This document shows positions 8,855 through 17,312 of a DNA stretch of 64,000 nt, piece after piece; positions within the stretch are counted from its first letter, which is position 1, and each line of letters opens with the position of its first letter. The DNA comes from Pontibacter sp. E15-1. GTDB lineage: Bacteria > Bacteroidota > Bacteroidia > Cytophagales > Hymenobacteraceae. The notes beneath the pieces are model-generated. The model was not told the origin of the DNA. It saw only the letters and a program-made list of their open reading frames with translations, and searched no databases. A program made the translations under genes and the position numbers. The stretch is from positions 61,503-125,502 of the forward strand of contig NZ_JAKVIR010000019.1 of assembly GCF_022601975.1 (NCBI RefSeq), read 5' to 3'.

Positions 8855-9859
8855 TCAGAAGTTAGACATTTCTAATCTTTGGCAGGCATTCTTTTTTTTC
8901 CTGTATTTGCTGAGATTTCGTTCCCGGCTGTAATTCTGCTCACGTATCGGTTCTTTGGCGGGGTCATACTTTGCCTCTATGTCTTCCCACAGTGGGGTCA
9001 GAGCAGACTTTTCGGTGATAATATCCATAGGCGTTTTGCCCTTCAGGGAACTGTGGGAACGGTGCCAGTTGTAATGAAACTGCCATTCCTCCAGCCTGTC
9101 GTTCAGGCATGGATCCTTCAGATTAGCCGTCATGTAAAACTCCTGCAGGTCCGTCTGGTGGCTTCGCTCCACTTTGCCGTTCAGGTGGGGAGAGCGAGGT
9201 TTGATGGGCCTGAACTTGATGCCGTACTCCTGCAGTATCTCCTGAAAAGCGATGCCGAAGAACTCCCTGCCCCTGTCAGTTTGCACCCGCTGTATAGGAA
9301 ATGGCATTTGCTCTACCACCCGCTCGAGAAAGTCCACAGTGTTTTTGGCTGTTCTCCTGGAATAAGTGTGCAGTACTCTGAAGCGGCTACAATCGTCAAT
9401 AGCCGTATATTGGTAAATACCTGTATCAATCTTACAGACATCCATCTGTACCCTTTCTCCCGGAATATCTTTGGTGTAGCGCTTAAACTCTTTCTTCTTG
9501 CGGTATCGCTTGAGCAACTTCATATCGTACTTCTCAAGCATCCTGGCAACAGAAGAGGGGGAGATTTTGATCTGGTAATGCTGCAGAAGGTGTGAGCAGA
9601 TCCTTATTTTGCCAAAGCGGCAGGTGTCCCTAATGTCCAGAATCAGGTTGATTACATCATCATCCCATTTTTGTCGGGCTAACCTATGAGGTCTTCTGGA
9701 ACGGTCCGCCAGCCCTTCATCTGGCAGGCGCTTGAGCCACCGCTGCAGCGTGGAGCGGGCGATGCCGCAGCGAAGGGCAGCTTTGCTGACAGAGCCTAGC
9801 TGCTGGTAAACCCTTATCCAATCCTCTCTTGCTTTCTGCTTCTGCTCCTCTTTTTTCAT
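8855..9859 (-). CDS. IS481-family transposase
   Basis: This DDE transposase (334 residues from the preferred ATG at 9859) has an N-terminal helix-turn-helix (SVSKAALRCGIARSTLQRWLK) and a retroviral integrase core. The core carries VQMDVCKID, VQTDRGREFFG and NGKVERSHQTDLQEFY as the D, D and E motifs. A start at 9916 is also open but would read through a long imperfect palindrome, so the downstream ATG is preferred. The gene looks intact. I could not define terminal inverted repeats with confidence, so the element borders are not given. Confidence 0.9.
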   Translation of the reverse strand: MKKEEQKQKAREDWIRVYQQLGSVSKAALRCGIARSTLQRWLKRLPDEGLADRSRRPHRLARQKWDDDVINLILDIRDTCRFGKIRICSHLLQHYQIKISPSSVARMLEKYDMKLLKRYRKKKEFKRYTKDIPGERVQMDVCKIDTGIYQYTAIDDCSRFRVLHTYSRRTAKNTVDFLERVVEQMPFPIQRVQTDRGREFFGIAFQEILQEYGIKFRPIKPRSPHLNGKVERSHQTDLQEFYMTANLKDPCLNDRLEEWQFHYNWHRSHSSLKGKTPMDIITEKSALTPLWEDIEAKYDPAKEPIREQNYSRERNLSKYRKKKNACQRLEMSNF

Positions 9860-9880
9860 AGCGACACAGGCAAAAAAAAG

Positions 9881-9926
9881 CTGTGGATTTATGGATAACT
9901 CTGTCGAGTTACCCACAAGTCCACAG
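9881..9926. repeat. Imperfect palindrome with DnaA-box-like half-sites upstream of the IS481 transposase
   Basis: Arms 9881-9901 and 9906-9926 match at 18 of 21 positions around TGTC. Each arm carries a near match to TTATCCACA in one orientation or the other (TTATCCATA, TTACCCACA). It lies just upstream of the transposase start and could be a promoter operator, the IS terminus or a replication-type site. Confidence 0.5.
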
Positions 9927-9956
9927 CAGTAATAATAGTAATATCCTTAGATTAAA

Positions 9957-10244
9957 TCAACAGGTAAAAATGTAGCGAATCTGTTGGACCTTCACACATA
10001 CTGATAGGTGTTCATAAAAGGCAAATTTCTTATTTAAACTTACTGTCGTATGCTGGTTCTGCTCGGCTGTGAGTATTTCTTGGCTAAAGATAGGTATGTC
10101 TTTTTCATCTAAAACCAGGAGCTTTAAGTTCGCCGGAGCTAATCTTTCTACTAAGCGAATAGTTTTTATTTCTAAACTTCTTCGTTTGTTGTTTCCTTCG
10201 ATTCGGAAGGATGAGTTAAAATGTGTAAGCTTTACAGTTTCCAT
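9957..10244 (-). CDS. Hypothetical protein (95 aa), end of the merA-like operon
   Basis: No family is recognised. The protein is soluble, with a beta-rich pattern (LKLLVLDEKDIPIFSQEIL, TTVSLNKKFAF). It begins 9 bases after the stop of the preceding minus-strand gene, which argues for co-transcription with the upstream unknown and DUF2156 genes. Its 3' end is close to the IS481 element, so a truncated C-terminus is possible. Confidence 0.4.
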   Translation of the reverse strand: METVKLTHFNSSFRIEGNNKRRSLEIKTIRLVERLAPANLKLLVLDEKDIPIFSQEILTAEQNQHTTVSLNKKFAFYEHLSVCVKVQQIRYIFTC

Positions 10245-10253
10245 TTTCCTTTA

Positions 10254-10811
10254 TCAGGTGTTCTTATTCGCAGGTACAACTGTACCCGGCTGGATGAAAC
10301 AGTACATCCAGGGTCCTTTACTGTCGTGAGAAGCCGGAGTCAGTTCCTGCCACACCATCGAATAGCTAGGCTCAGAACGCTGGAATATTAACTCTATCTC
10401 TAAATGTTGGCCAGGCTGTTGATAAGCAAAGAAAAAGCCGGTCTCCCTAAAGCCATGTGCCGACAGTTCCTCGAGAAACCTTATGTTCTTAGAAGCTTCA
10501 GCCCAGGAACCTTGATCAGGACTGCTTACGGCCATCACCTGTATACAAAATTGGCCTTTGCCTGCTCTTTCAAAAATATAGATATCAAGAATGGCTTCCT
10601 GGGAAACAGCTTCGTATGGCTCCAGCACAACGGCTGTTGCTTTCCGCTCAACCTGTACCCCATAGTTCTCTAGGGACAGAGCTCCATCTAAATAGGAAAC
10701 CAGCTCATGCCTTAATCCGGCTGTATTGTACAGCTCCACATGGAGAAGGGTCCTGAATTCAGAAACAAAATCTTTGATAAGGGGTTCTAAAAGCATATGG
10801 TTAATTGGCAA
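10254..10811 (-). CDS. Hypothetical protein (185 aa) in the merA-like operon
   Basis: This is a soluble alpha/beta protein without membrane segments or a recognisable motif. The N-terminal half is helical (LEPLIKDFVSEFRTLLHVEL) and the remainder alternates strands (AILDIYIFERAGKGQFCIQVM, GFFFAYQQPGQHLEIELIF). The gene lies 47 bases downstream of the DUF2156 gene and 9 bases upstream of the next unknown. Function is not inferred. Confidence 0.45.
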   Translation of the reverse strand: MPINHMLLEPLIKDFVSEFRTLLHVELYNTAGLRHELVSYLDGALSLENYGVQVERKATAVVLEPYEAVSQEAILDIYIFERAGKGQFCIQVMAVSSPDQGSWAEASKNIRFLEELSAHGFRETGFFFAYQQPGQHLEIELIFQRSEPSYSMVWQELTPASHDSKGPWMYCFIQPGTVVPANKNT

Positions 10812-10858
10812 GACGGAAAATATGTATGGCAGTAATAGAAAGGTAGAGGTTTAAAAGC

Positions 10859-11767
10859 TTAGGAATCACCTAAAAAGGTTAGGGCCTGGGCAGGGCACAG
10901 GGTTAACGGATAATAGGAGAGTTTTGCCTTTCTTAGCCCTTCAATTCCTAAATCCTCTTCCCTGTTTATGTATTGATACCCCCTTGCAAAAATATATTTA
11001 GCTGTTTCCCTATTGATCATTTGATATAAGCCTTTGTATTCCCTTATTGCTTTTTCAAAATGAACGACACAGGTCGTGGGATTCAGGTTTTCGAACAGGG
11101 AAAAGGCTACAGGATCCTGATCTATCCTTACTAGAATCCCATGCTGCTCCAATAGTGTGAAATGGTTTAAAACAAATTCTAAAACCTTGAGTTCCTGTCC
11201 AAGAAAAGAGTTTGTATCTGCTTTGTCCGGAGTATATACCTTTTGTAAAACCTCAAAGCAGCCCGATACATTTTCCTGGGAAACTGATTCGCTGGTCCAA
11301 TTGTACTTGTTCTCAAACTGATAGAGCAGATTACGCTTAGGCTGATAGCGTTTGCCTTCTAACTTGGCCAGATCTTCAGCCGAGTAAATGTAATTGTCCA
11401 TATCCCGGTATTCAGTCCGCTCAAAATGAGAAATAAACTCTGGGTACCTTTTTATGAAAGATTCAGAAACACCATATATTTTCAATTTGTAGCTGAGCGT
11501 TGCAGCATACCGGAGAATCTCCTGCTGCAGTTCAGAGCCAAATTCTCCAACGGGTTGTAACAGATGCTCTTGCTTGTCTTCCGGGGTTATAAACTTTATC
11601 AGGAGGGTCTGACCAGAAACAGTCCATTGATAATGATAGACCGTTTCCCAGGAAACAAGGCTGGAAAAAGTGAAAGCTGAAAGGCAAAAGGAAGAATATT
11701 CGCGCAAAAGAGCTTTGATCTCTTCTTTATCTTCCATTGTCACCTTTTTGAAGTCTTTGTTCACCAT
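10859..11767 (-). CDS. DUF2156-like (LPG synthase C-terminal-type) protein
   Basis: This 302-residue protein has the shape of DUF2156, a GNAT-like double-domain fold also found at the C-terminus of lysyl-phosphatidylglycerol synthases. Recognisable elements are the N-terminal FCLSAFTFSSLVSWETVYHY, the central KLEGKRYQPKRNLLYQFENKY and the C-terminal REYKGLYQMINRETAKYIF with NREEDLGIEGLRKAKLSYYP. Family members are thought to transfer aminoacyl or acyl groups, but the substrate is unknown. Its ATG overlaps by 7 bases the stop of the 56-residue CPC protein, showing translational coupling. Confidence 0.75.
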   Translation of the reverse strand: MVNKDFKKVTMEDKEEIKALLREYSSFCLSAFTFSSLVSWETVYHYQWTVSGQTLLIKFITPEDKQEHLLQPVGEFGSELQQEILRYAATLSYKLKIYGVSESFIKRYPEFISHFERTEYRDMDNYIYSAEDLAKLEGKRYQPKRNLLYQFENKYNWTSESVSQENVSGCFEVLQKVYTPDKADTNSFLGQELKVLEFVLNHFTLLEQHGILVRIDQDPVAFSLFENLNPTTCVVHFEKAIREYKGLYQMINRETAKYIFARGYQYINREEDLGIEGLRKAKLSYYPLTLCPAQALTFLGDS

Positions 11768-11931
11768 TGTGTTAAATTCATAGGGATCGTGAAGGCCTGG
11801 AGCGTCTCTTCGGCATGGGCAGGCTCCTTAGGAAACAAGCCGAAGAAAATGCCTGCACGTTGCTCGAATGGTTCATACTGTTCTATCAAGTGGTGGCTAC
11901 TACAGGGGCACGGTTTATTTTTGTTTACCAT
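11761..11931 (-). CDS. Small CPC-motif protein (56 aa) between MerA-like reductase and DUF2156
   Basis: The reading frame runs from ATG 11931-11929 to TGA 11763-11761. The product begins MVNKNKPCPCSSHHLIEQY and ends AFTIPMNLTQW. The CPCSS element resembles the first half of a SEC-C zinc motif. Its start overlaps the stop of the merA-like gene (TAATG) and its stop overlaps the start of the DUF2156 gene, so it is held in the operon on both sides. That coupling is strong evidence for a real gene. Function is unknown; metal binding is inferred from the Cys pair and the reductase partner. Confidence 0.65.
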   Translation of the reverse strand: MVNKNKPCPCSSHHLIEQYEPFEQRAGIFFGLFPKEPAHAEETLQAFTIPMNLTQW

Positions 11932-13370
11932 TACGCAGCGCAGCAGCTCAATTTCGATACATCCATTGTAAAGGACAAAGCAGCCAGTTTGATACCCTCA
12001 CTTAATGTCAGGTAAGGGTGAAATGTGGCGATCAAGTCATGTACAGGGATGTTATACCTGATGGCAAGGCCTACTTCTACCGAAAGCTCACTTCCCTCTG
12101 GAGCCAGAATTCTTGCCCCTAACAGCAGGTTCGTTTCCGGGTTTCTGATCAGCTTTATAAAGCCTCTGGTATCCAGGGCAGCGATGCTTCTTGGGACTTC
12201 AGTAAGTGGAAGAACGGTCACTTGGTAAGGAATGCCCCTCAGCTCTGCCTCTCTTTCGTCCATGCCTACCCCAGCTACTTGCGGGTCAGTGAACACCACC
12301 CAGGAAAGCCCATTGAAATTCACTTCCTGTTTTGGCTGATAAAAAGCGTTCTGCAGGGCGAGCCCTCCTTCATAAGCTGCTGTATAGACAAAGGCGGGCA
12401 GGCTGGTAACGTCCCCAACAGCAAAAACATCCGGGTTAGAAGTTTGCAGGTAAGCATCCACGAGCACGTGTCCCCTTTCATCCACTGTTACTCCTACTTT
12501 GTCCAGGGCTAACTCTTCTGTATTTGCTTTTGTGCCTGTCGCCACTAAGAGGTGAGAGGCTTCAATGGTAGGTGTGGCGCCTGCCCTTTCATATGCCACT
12601 TTTATGCTGTCGCCTTCCTGCCAGATCCTGTTTATTGTGCTGCCTGTCAGGAACTGGATACCGTCCTCCTCCATGTATCTTCTTAACTCGCTGGTAAGGT
12701 CCTCGGCCTCTTTTGAAAGGATGTTCTCTGAGCGCTGCAATATGATAACCCTTGTTCCCAGGCGGCTGTAAGCCTGGGCGATTTCCAAGCCAATATAGCC
12801 AGCACCCAGAATGATCATGGACTCGGGCTGCTCTTCCATGTCAAAGAGCGTTTCGTTAGTCAAGGACGGGACTGCGTCCAGTCCTTCAATAGGTGGGATA
12901 TAGGTTGTTGCGCCGGTAGCTATAATTACTTTAAGCGCCCCGTATTGTTCACCGTCAACTTCAATGGTGCGTTCGCCTACAAAGGCTGCGAAGCCTTCTA
13001 TGATCTTCACATAAGGCAGCTCCTTTAGTATATCGATGTATTTGCGCTGCTGCATGTCTGCAACCAGTTCCTTTTTCTGGCGAATTATCTCTTTGAAGTC
13101 CACCTTCGGCTGCTGGGGCATTACCCCTCTGAAAGAGGAATAGGAGGCTTTGTGAACAGCCTCTCCCGCTCTTATCAAAAACTTAGAGGGCACACAACCC
13201 ACGTTCACGCATGTTCCTCCAACTGGGAGACCGCCATTTACAATTAAGGTTTTGATCTCCTGGTCATTGGCTTTGATCGCTGCTGCAAAGGCTGCAGAGC
13301 CACCACCTATAATAATTAACTCATACTTATTCTCCGGAGAAACATTAAAGCTTGCCATAGTTAAACACAT
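11931..13370 (-). CDS. Mercuric-reductase-like flavoprotein without HMA domain
   Basis: This 479-residue pyridine-nucleotide disulfide oxidoreductase has the FAD motif IIGGGSAAFAAA (about 20-31), the redox pair C54-C59 in GGTCVNVGCVPSK, an NAD(P)H-binding GAGYIGLEIAQ and an FAD site VFAVGDVT. The C-terminal SCCAA carries the vicinal Cys pair that delivers Hg(II) in MerA. It lacks the N-terminal heavy-metal domains of the second MerA (18864-20795), to which it is clearly related. The start may be the internal ATG at 13358. It leads a minus-strand operon with a CPC protein and DUF2156, so its natural substrate may not be mercury. Confidence 0.85.
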   Translation of the reverse strand: MCLTMASFNVSPENKYELIIIGGGSAAFAAAIKANDQEIKTLIVNGGLPVGGTCVNVGCVPSKFLIRAGEAVHKASYSSFRGVMPQQPKVDFKEIIRQKKELVADMQQRKYIDILKELPYVKIIEGFAAFVGERTIEVDGEQYGALKVIIATGATTYIPPIEGLDAVPSLTNETLFDMEEQPESMIILGAGYIGLEIAQAYSRLGTRVIILQRSENILSKEAEDLTSELRRYMEEDGIQFLTGSTINRIWQEGDSIKVAYERAGATPTIEASHLLVATGTKANTEELALDKVGVTVDERGHVLVDAYLQTSNPDVFAVGDVTSLPAFVYTAAYEGGLALQNAFYQPKQEVNFNGLSWVVFTDPQVAGVGMDEREAELRGIPYQVTVLPLTEVPRSIAALDTRGFIKLIRNPETNLLLGARILAPEGSELSVEVGLAIRYNIPVHDLIATFHPYLTLSEGIKLAALSFTMDVSKLSCCAA

Positions 13371-13555
13371 TAGTAGTCAGGTATTCTATATTTATTCAGC
13401 TGTTGCTTTTCTTTATTTTGATTCTATAACCGCACCTTAATTTTACATAATCTTTTCAATCATGTCAGGAAGCCCGGCTTCAGAAGCTTTCATTGAAGGC
13501 CAGTAGAGGCATCCCCCAGGGGCACCCAGGCCCTTGACCCACACATTCTTCACAC

Positions 13556-13801
13556 TCAATTCTTGCCCTGCCTGCCCCTCTTATCTTTACCCGAATCGGT
13601 GGCCGGCTTCCGCAGAGCGTACCATACCAGGCCTGTCATGCCGACGAGAGTGGCTACCGTTATAATGACTGCCCAGGGTAAAATTAGAGAAGTAACTGAG
13701 TGACCCATTAGCATGAGCACAACCGGCAATCCGCAGCAAAGAAGATGCAGAAGGCCGAAAAACATAACAGCTCCCCAGCCTAACCTATTTTCTGACTTCA
13801 T
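13556..13801 (-). CDS. Small membrane protein (LLCCG family), copy 2
   Basis: This 81-residue paralogue of the 5942 gene has HLLCCGLPVVLML in the first membrane segment and a second segment ending VWYALRK. The reading frame stops at DKRGRQGKN. Shifting frame by one base just before the stop would extend it with a Cys-rich tail (ECEECVGQGPGCPWG), which is the kind of tail present in copy 1. A recent frameshift is therefore possible. Metal handling is inferred from the cysteines and the neighbouring reductases. Confidence 0.5.
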   Translation of the reverse strand: MKSENRLGWGAVMFFGLLHLLCCGLPVVLMLMGHSVTSLILPWAVIITVATLVGMTGLVWYALRKPATDSGKDKRGRQGKN

Positions 13802-13846
13802 GGAAAAAGGCTTACACAGGCATTAGAATATGTATTTGGGGTAAAG

Positions 13847-13900
13847 GGCAACAACTAAACAGGAGGCAGCTAAAAGGCTGCCCCCTGTTTAGTTGTTGCC
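13847..13900 (-). terminator. Strong 24-bp stem terminator
   Basis: Arms 13847-13870 and 13877-13900 pair at 23 of 24 positions with a 6-nt loop. It abuts the stop of the minus-strand 60-residue gene, lies between two minus-strand genes and could work in both directions. Confidence 0.75.
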
Positions 13901-14083
13901 TTATTTTGACGGGTTGCTGGAAGCAATCACATTGTCATTCTTGTCCTTGACATTCAGTTTACTCCCGTCATGCTCAACGCAGCAGAAGTAATGGCCCTGG
14001 GCATCACTGACATTCAGCCTATTGCCTGCTTGCTCTGTGCTGAACAGCACTTTGCCGGACTGATCCTTGATTTCGTTTTTCAT
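13901..14083 (-). CDS. Small hypothetical protein (60 aa) with two YxVxD-like strand repeats
   Basis: This 60-residue soluble protein contains two similar units, KVLFSTEQAGNRLNVSDAQG and the second CCVEHDGSKLNVKDKN, suggesting a small beta-hairpin repeat. A CC pair sits between them. The stop is followed immediately by a long-stem terminator, which supports a real, separately transcribed gene. No function is proposed. Confidence 0.5.
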   Translation of the reverse strand: MKNEIKDQSGKVLFSTEQAGNRLNVSDAQGHYFCCVEHDGSKLNVKDKNDNVIASSNPSK

Positions 14084-14374
14084 AGCTCTTTGGTTAAGTG
14101 TTTAAATACTTGCTTAAATTGTTTTACGACTCGATGCCCTAATGGTTGGCTATATAAGCTCAGATTCATTCTTAGGCTACTTATGATCACAACCTAAACA
14201 ATAGCACTGATCGCAGGATATGTTCCTCTCCATTGTAGTTCCTGCCGTGTTAATCAAATAGTCTTTCTTTGAGGTGAAGGGAGTGATAACCTTTTAAAGG
14301 AAAAGGCGTTGAAAATAACAATTGTAAATTAATTAATTAAGTACTTAAATATAGTAGTCGTTAAATAAAATAGT

Positions 14375-15718
14375 ATGGCGGAATTTGATGTAATCGTAAT
14401 CGGCACTGGATCAGGAGGCACATCTGTTGCTAGTAAATGTGCTTCGGCGGGGAAAAAAGTAGCCGTCATTGATTCACTCCCTTTCGGCGGCACATGTGCC
14501 CTGCGAGGCTGTGACCCTAAAAAAGTCCTGGTGGGCATTACCCACGCCCTTGACCTTTCCGAGAGACTGCGCCATAAAGGTGTTAAAACCCCTGCCTCGC
14601 TCTCCTGGGAAGATATGATGCGGTTCAAGCGCACCTTCACCGAGCCCGTACCTTCAAGAAAGGAGAAAAGCCTACATAAGAAAGACATTACTACCTACCA
14701 TGGCCGGGCCCGCTTTACATCGGAAAATACCCTCGAGATAAACGGGGAAACCCTGCGGGCAGACAAGTTTGTGCTGGCCAATGGGGCAAAGCCTATGAAG
14801 CTGTCTATTCCCGGCGAAGAGCTGGTGATAGACAGCACAGACTTCTTGGACCTGGAGGAGCTTCCGGATGACATATTGCTGATTGGTGGGGGCTACATCG
14901 CCTTTGAGTTCGGACACCTGGCCGCCAGGATGGGGGCAAAGGTAAAGATCATACAGCGCGGTGAACGGCCCCTGAAAAACTTTGATGCGGATCTGGTAAA
15001 TAACCTTGTAAAGGCTACCCAGGAATTGGGGGTTGAGGTTATTCTGAATACAGAGGTAAAAGGGATAGCCAAGGAAAACGGGAAACTTATTGTACGTGCA
15101 ACATCTGCCGGCAAGGAAATAAGCTTTTCTACTTCGCTAGCTGTACACGCGGCAGGTAGGGTTGCTGATATAGAGGATTTACAGTTGGAAAAGGTCAATG
15201 TCTCCCATGGCAGAAGAGGCGTAAAAGTCAACGAGTACATGCAGAGCGTCTCCAACCCCAATGTCTATGCCAGCGGGGATGTCAACGACAAAGGTTTGCC
15301 GTTGACCCCTGTTGCCGGCAAGGAGGGCCTTGTTGCAGCCAGTAACCTGCTGAAAGGGAACCATAAGAAAATCGAGTATGGCCATATTCCTTCCAATGTG
15401 TTCACCATTCCTGCCCTGGCTGCTGTGGGGCTTACAGAACAGGAGGCGCAAAGGCAGGGACTGAACTATAAAGTTAAAACCGAGGAAACAACCGGGTGGT
15501 TTTCGTCCAGGCGCCTTAATGAGCCCATCTCGGCTTACAAGGTTCTCCTGGACAAGGAAACAGACCAGATCCTTGGCGCGCATCTACTGGGCCCACATGC
15601 TGAAGAGGTGATCAACATTTTTGCAGTGGCCATGAATGCTAAGGTGAAAGGAAGTGAGCTGAAAAAAATGATTTTCTCTTATCCAACTAATGCTTCGGAC
15701 ATTGTATACATGGTTTAA
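14375..15718 (+). CDS. FAD/NAD(P)-dependent disulfide oxidoreductase (glutathione-reductase-like)
   Basis: This 447-residue enzyme has the FAD motif VIGTGSGGTSVASKC at residues about 7-21 and a redox pair in GGTCALRGCDPKKVL. It also has a second Rossmann motif LIGGGYIAFEFGHLA and the FAD-contacting VYASGDVNDKG. The active-site spacing CxxxxC is normal for the class. It lacks the C-terminal Cys pair of MerA and ends ...TNASDIVYMV. It probably reduces a disulfide or quinone using NAD(P)H; the substrate is not visible. Confidence 0.85.
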   Translation: MAEFDVIVIGTGSGGTSVASKCASAGKKVAVIDSLPFGGTCALRGCDPKKVLVGITHALDLSERLRHKGVKTPASLSWEDMMRFKRTFTEPVPSRKEKSLHKKDITTYHGRARFTSENTLEINGETLRADKFVLANGAKPMKLSIPGEELVIDSTDFLDLEELPDDILLIGGGYIAFEFGHLAARMGAKVKIIQRGERPLKNFDADLVNNLVKATQELGVEVILNTEVKGIAKENGKLIVRATSAGKEISFSTSLAVHAAGRVADIEDLQLEKVNVSHGRRGVKVNEYMQSVSNPNVYASGDVNDKGLPLTPVAGKEGLVAASNLLKGNHKKIEYGHIPSNVFTIPALAAVGLTEQEAQRQGLNYKVKTEETTGWFSSRRLNEPISAYKVLLDKETDQILGAHLLGPHAEEVINIFAVAMNAKVKGSELKKMIFSYPTNASDIVYMV

Positions 15719-15748
15719 TTAGATGCTGAGCAGAGGATCTGCAGCAGC

Positions 15749-15892
15749 ACATGTGGTTCTTCCGGCTTTTTAGCGCAAACTAAGAAATTACAAGTTTGCC
15801 AAATAATTAATTGTTTGATTTTCAATTGGTTATGCAACGACATGTGGTTAAATCTGACTTTTATCGCTAAAAAGCCGGAAGAACCCACATGT
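15749..15892. repeat. MITE-like element with 27/28-bp inverted ends
   Basis: Left arm 15749-15775 and right arm 15865-15892 are inverted copies that differ by one extra G, beginning ACATGTGG and ending TTTTTAGCG. The 89-base spacer holds a smaller hairpin (CAAACT/AGTTTG) and a third partial copy ACATGTGGTTAAA near 15840. No target duplication is evident. It separates the oxidoreductase from the next small gene. Confidence 0.55.
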
Positions 15893-15913
15893 TACTATAC
15901 TTAACTCAAAGAA

Positions 15914-16045
15914 ATGAATATGAACGATATGATGGAAAACTGCTGTGGCGACATGGGCATCTTTATGTGGATATGGATGATCCTATTTTTGGTTATTGCA
16001 ATACTCCTTATTGCCTGGCTGTTTAAGCAGATCAAAAAGAGGTAA
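15914..16045 (+). CDS. Tiny membrane protein (43 aa)
   Basis: The frame from ATG 15914 to TAA 16043-16045 encodes MNMNDMMENCCGDMG followed by one long hydrophobic helix (about residues 15-37) and a basic tail KQIKKR. The CC pair at residues 10-11 precedes the helix. Length, a single helix and positive tail are typical of genuine small membrane proteins, and the gene fits the local set of Cys-containing small membrane proteins. Function is unknown. Confidence 0.5.
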   Translation: MNMNDMMENCCGDMGIFMWIWMILFLVIAILLIAWLFKQIKKR

Positions 16046-16170
16046 ATGTCATGCCATGGGTGTCTTTATGCAGGATCGGCGCCACAATGAAAAGGAATGA
16101 TTCCTTGCCGGCACAGAACCCAGGAGGAACATCAGTCTGAGGGAAAACAGAAATTAAGCATGCAGAAAGG

Positions 16171-17178
16171 ATGGAGAAAGAAAACAAAAAGGACATAGTC
16201 GTCATCACGGGAGCTTCCGCCGGGTTAGGGCGGGCCATTGCAAAGGAGTTTGCCAGCCATGGGGCACGGGTGGCCCTGCTGGCCCGGGGAAAGGGCAGGC
16301 TCGAGGCTGCCAAAAAAGAGATAGAGGAAATGGGCGGCGAGGCATTAACTTTCTCTGTGGATGTGGCCAACGCTGAGCAATTAGACGCGGTAGCCTCTCA
16401 GGTAGAGGAGAAATGGGGGCCGATAGATGTGTGGGTGAACAATGCCATGGTAGGGGTACTAAGTCCGGTAAAGGAGATGAAGCCGGAAGAATACAAAAGG
16501 GTAACAGAAGTCAACTACCTGGGGCAGGTGTATAGCACGCTGGCAGCCCTGAAGCGTATGCTGCCCAGAGACAGGGGCAGTATCGTGCTGGTGGGTTCAG
16601 CTCTGGCCTACAGAGGCATACCGCTTCAGTCTGCCTACTGTGCCTCCAAGCATGCCGTGCAGGGATTCTTCGACTCCCTGAGAACAGAGCTGCTGCACGA
16701 TAAAAGCAACGTGCGCGTGACTATGCCGCAGCTGCCAGCCATGAACACCCCTCAGTTTGATTAGGCACGCAACAAAATGCCAAACAAGCCCCGCCCAATG
16801 GGCACCATTTACCAGCCTGAAGTCTCGGCCAGGGCCATCTATTATTCAGCCTACCATGACGTAAGGGAGTTTATGGTGGGAACCTCTACGCTGGTGGCGG
16901 TTGTAGGCAACAAGCTGTTTCCCGGGATAGGTGACAGATATCTAGCGATGACAGGCTATAAGGGCCAGCTGACATCGGAGAAGGCGGAGGACAAACCGGA
17001 CAATCTGTTCGAACCGGTGGAAGGAGAATACGGGGCGCACGGCCGGTTCGATTCAAAAGCGAAATCAGAAAGCAAGGAAGTCTGGCTGGGCATGCACCCG
17101 AAGGTTCCCATTGCTGCCGCCCTCTTTGCCGGAGTCGCTGCCATAGCGCTTCTTTACAATGCCGGGTCGACTGAATAA
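16171..17178 (+). pseudogene. SDR-family oxidoreductase interrupted by one in-frame TAG
   Basis: The first part (16171-16764) is a classical short-chain dehydrogenase with the TGASAGLG cofactor motif, the NNAMVG motif and the YCASK active-site pair. Translation stops at TAG 16762-16764 after NTPQFD, but the same frame continues to 17178 with ARNKMPNKPRPMGTIYQPE and a C-terminal membrane-type helix (AAALFAGVAAIALLY). Related SDRs usually carry a Trp after this Asp, so a TGG to TAG change is the simplest explanation. The remaining protein may still fold, since the catalytic residues precede the stop. Confidence 0.75.
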
Positions 17179-17312
17179 GCAAGGCGTATGTTTGTTGAAG
17201 GAATGCGTAGCGCCATAAAGTTGGCTTTATCACTCTACTCAAGTACAGCAGCCAAAACACGCTTCAACATTTTTTTGGCAACAAAGCAGTTCACATCTTA
17301 TTGTTATAAAAT

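Noticed and set aside
8879..9595. 238-codon plus-strand frame
   Set aside because: It is antisense to the IS481 transposase, whose DDE motifs are certain.
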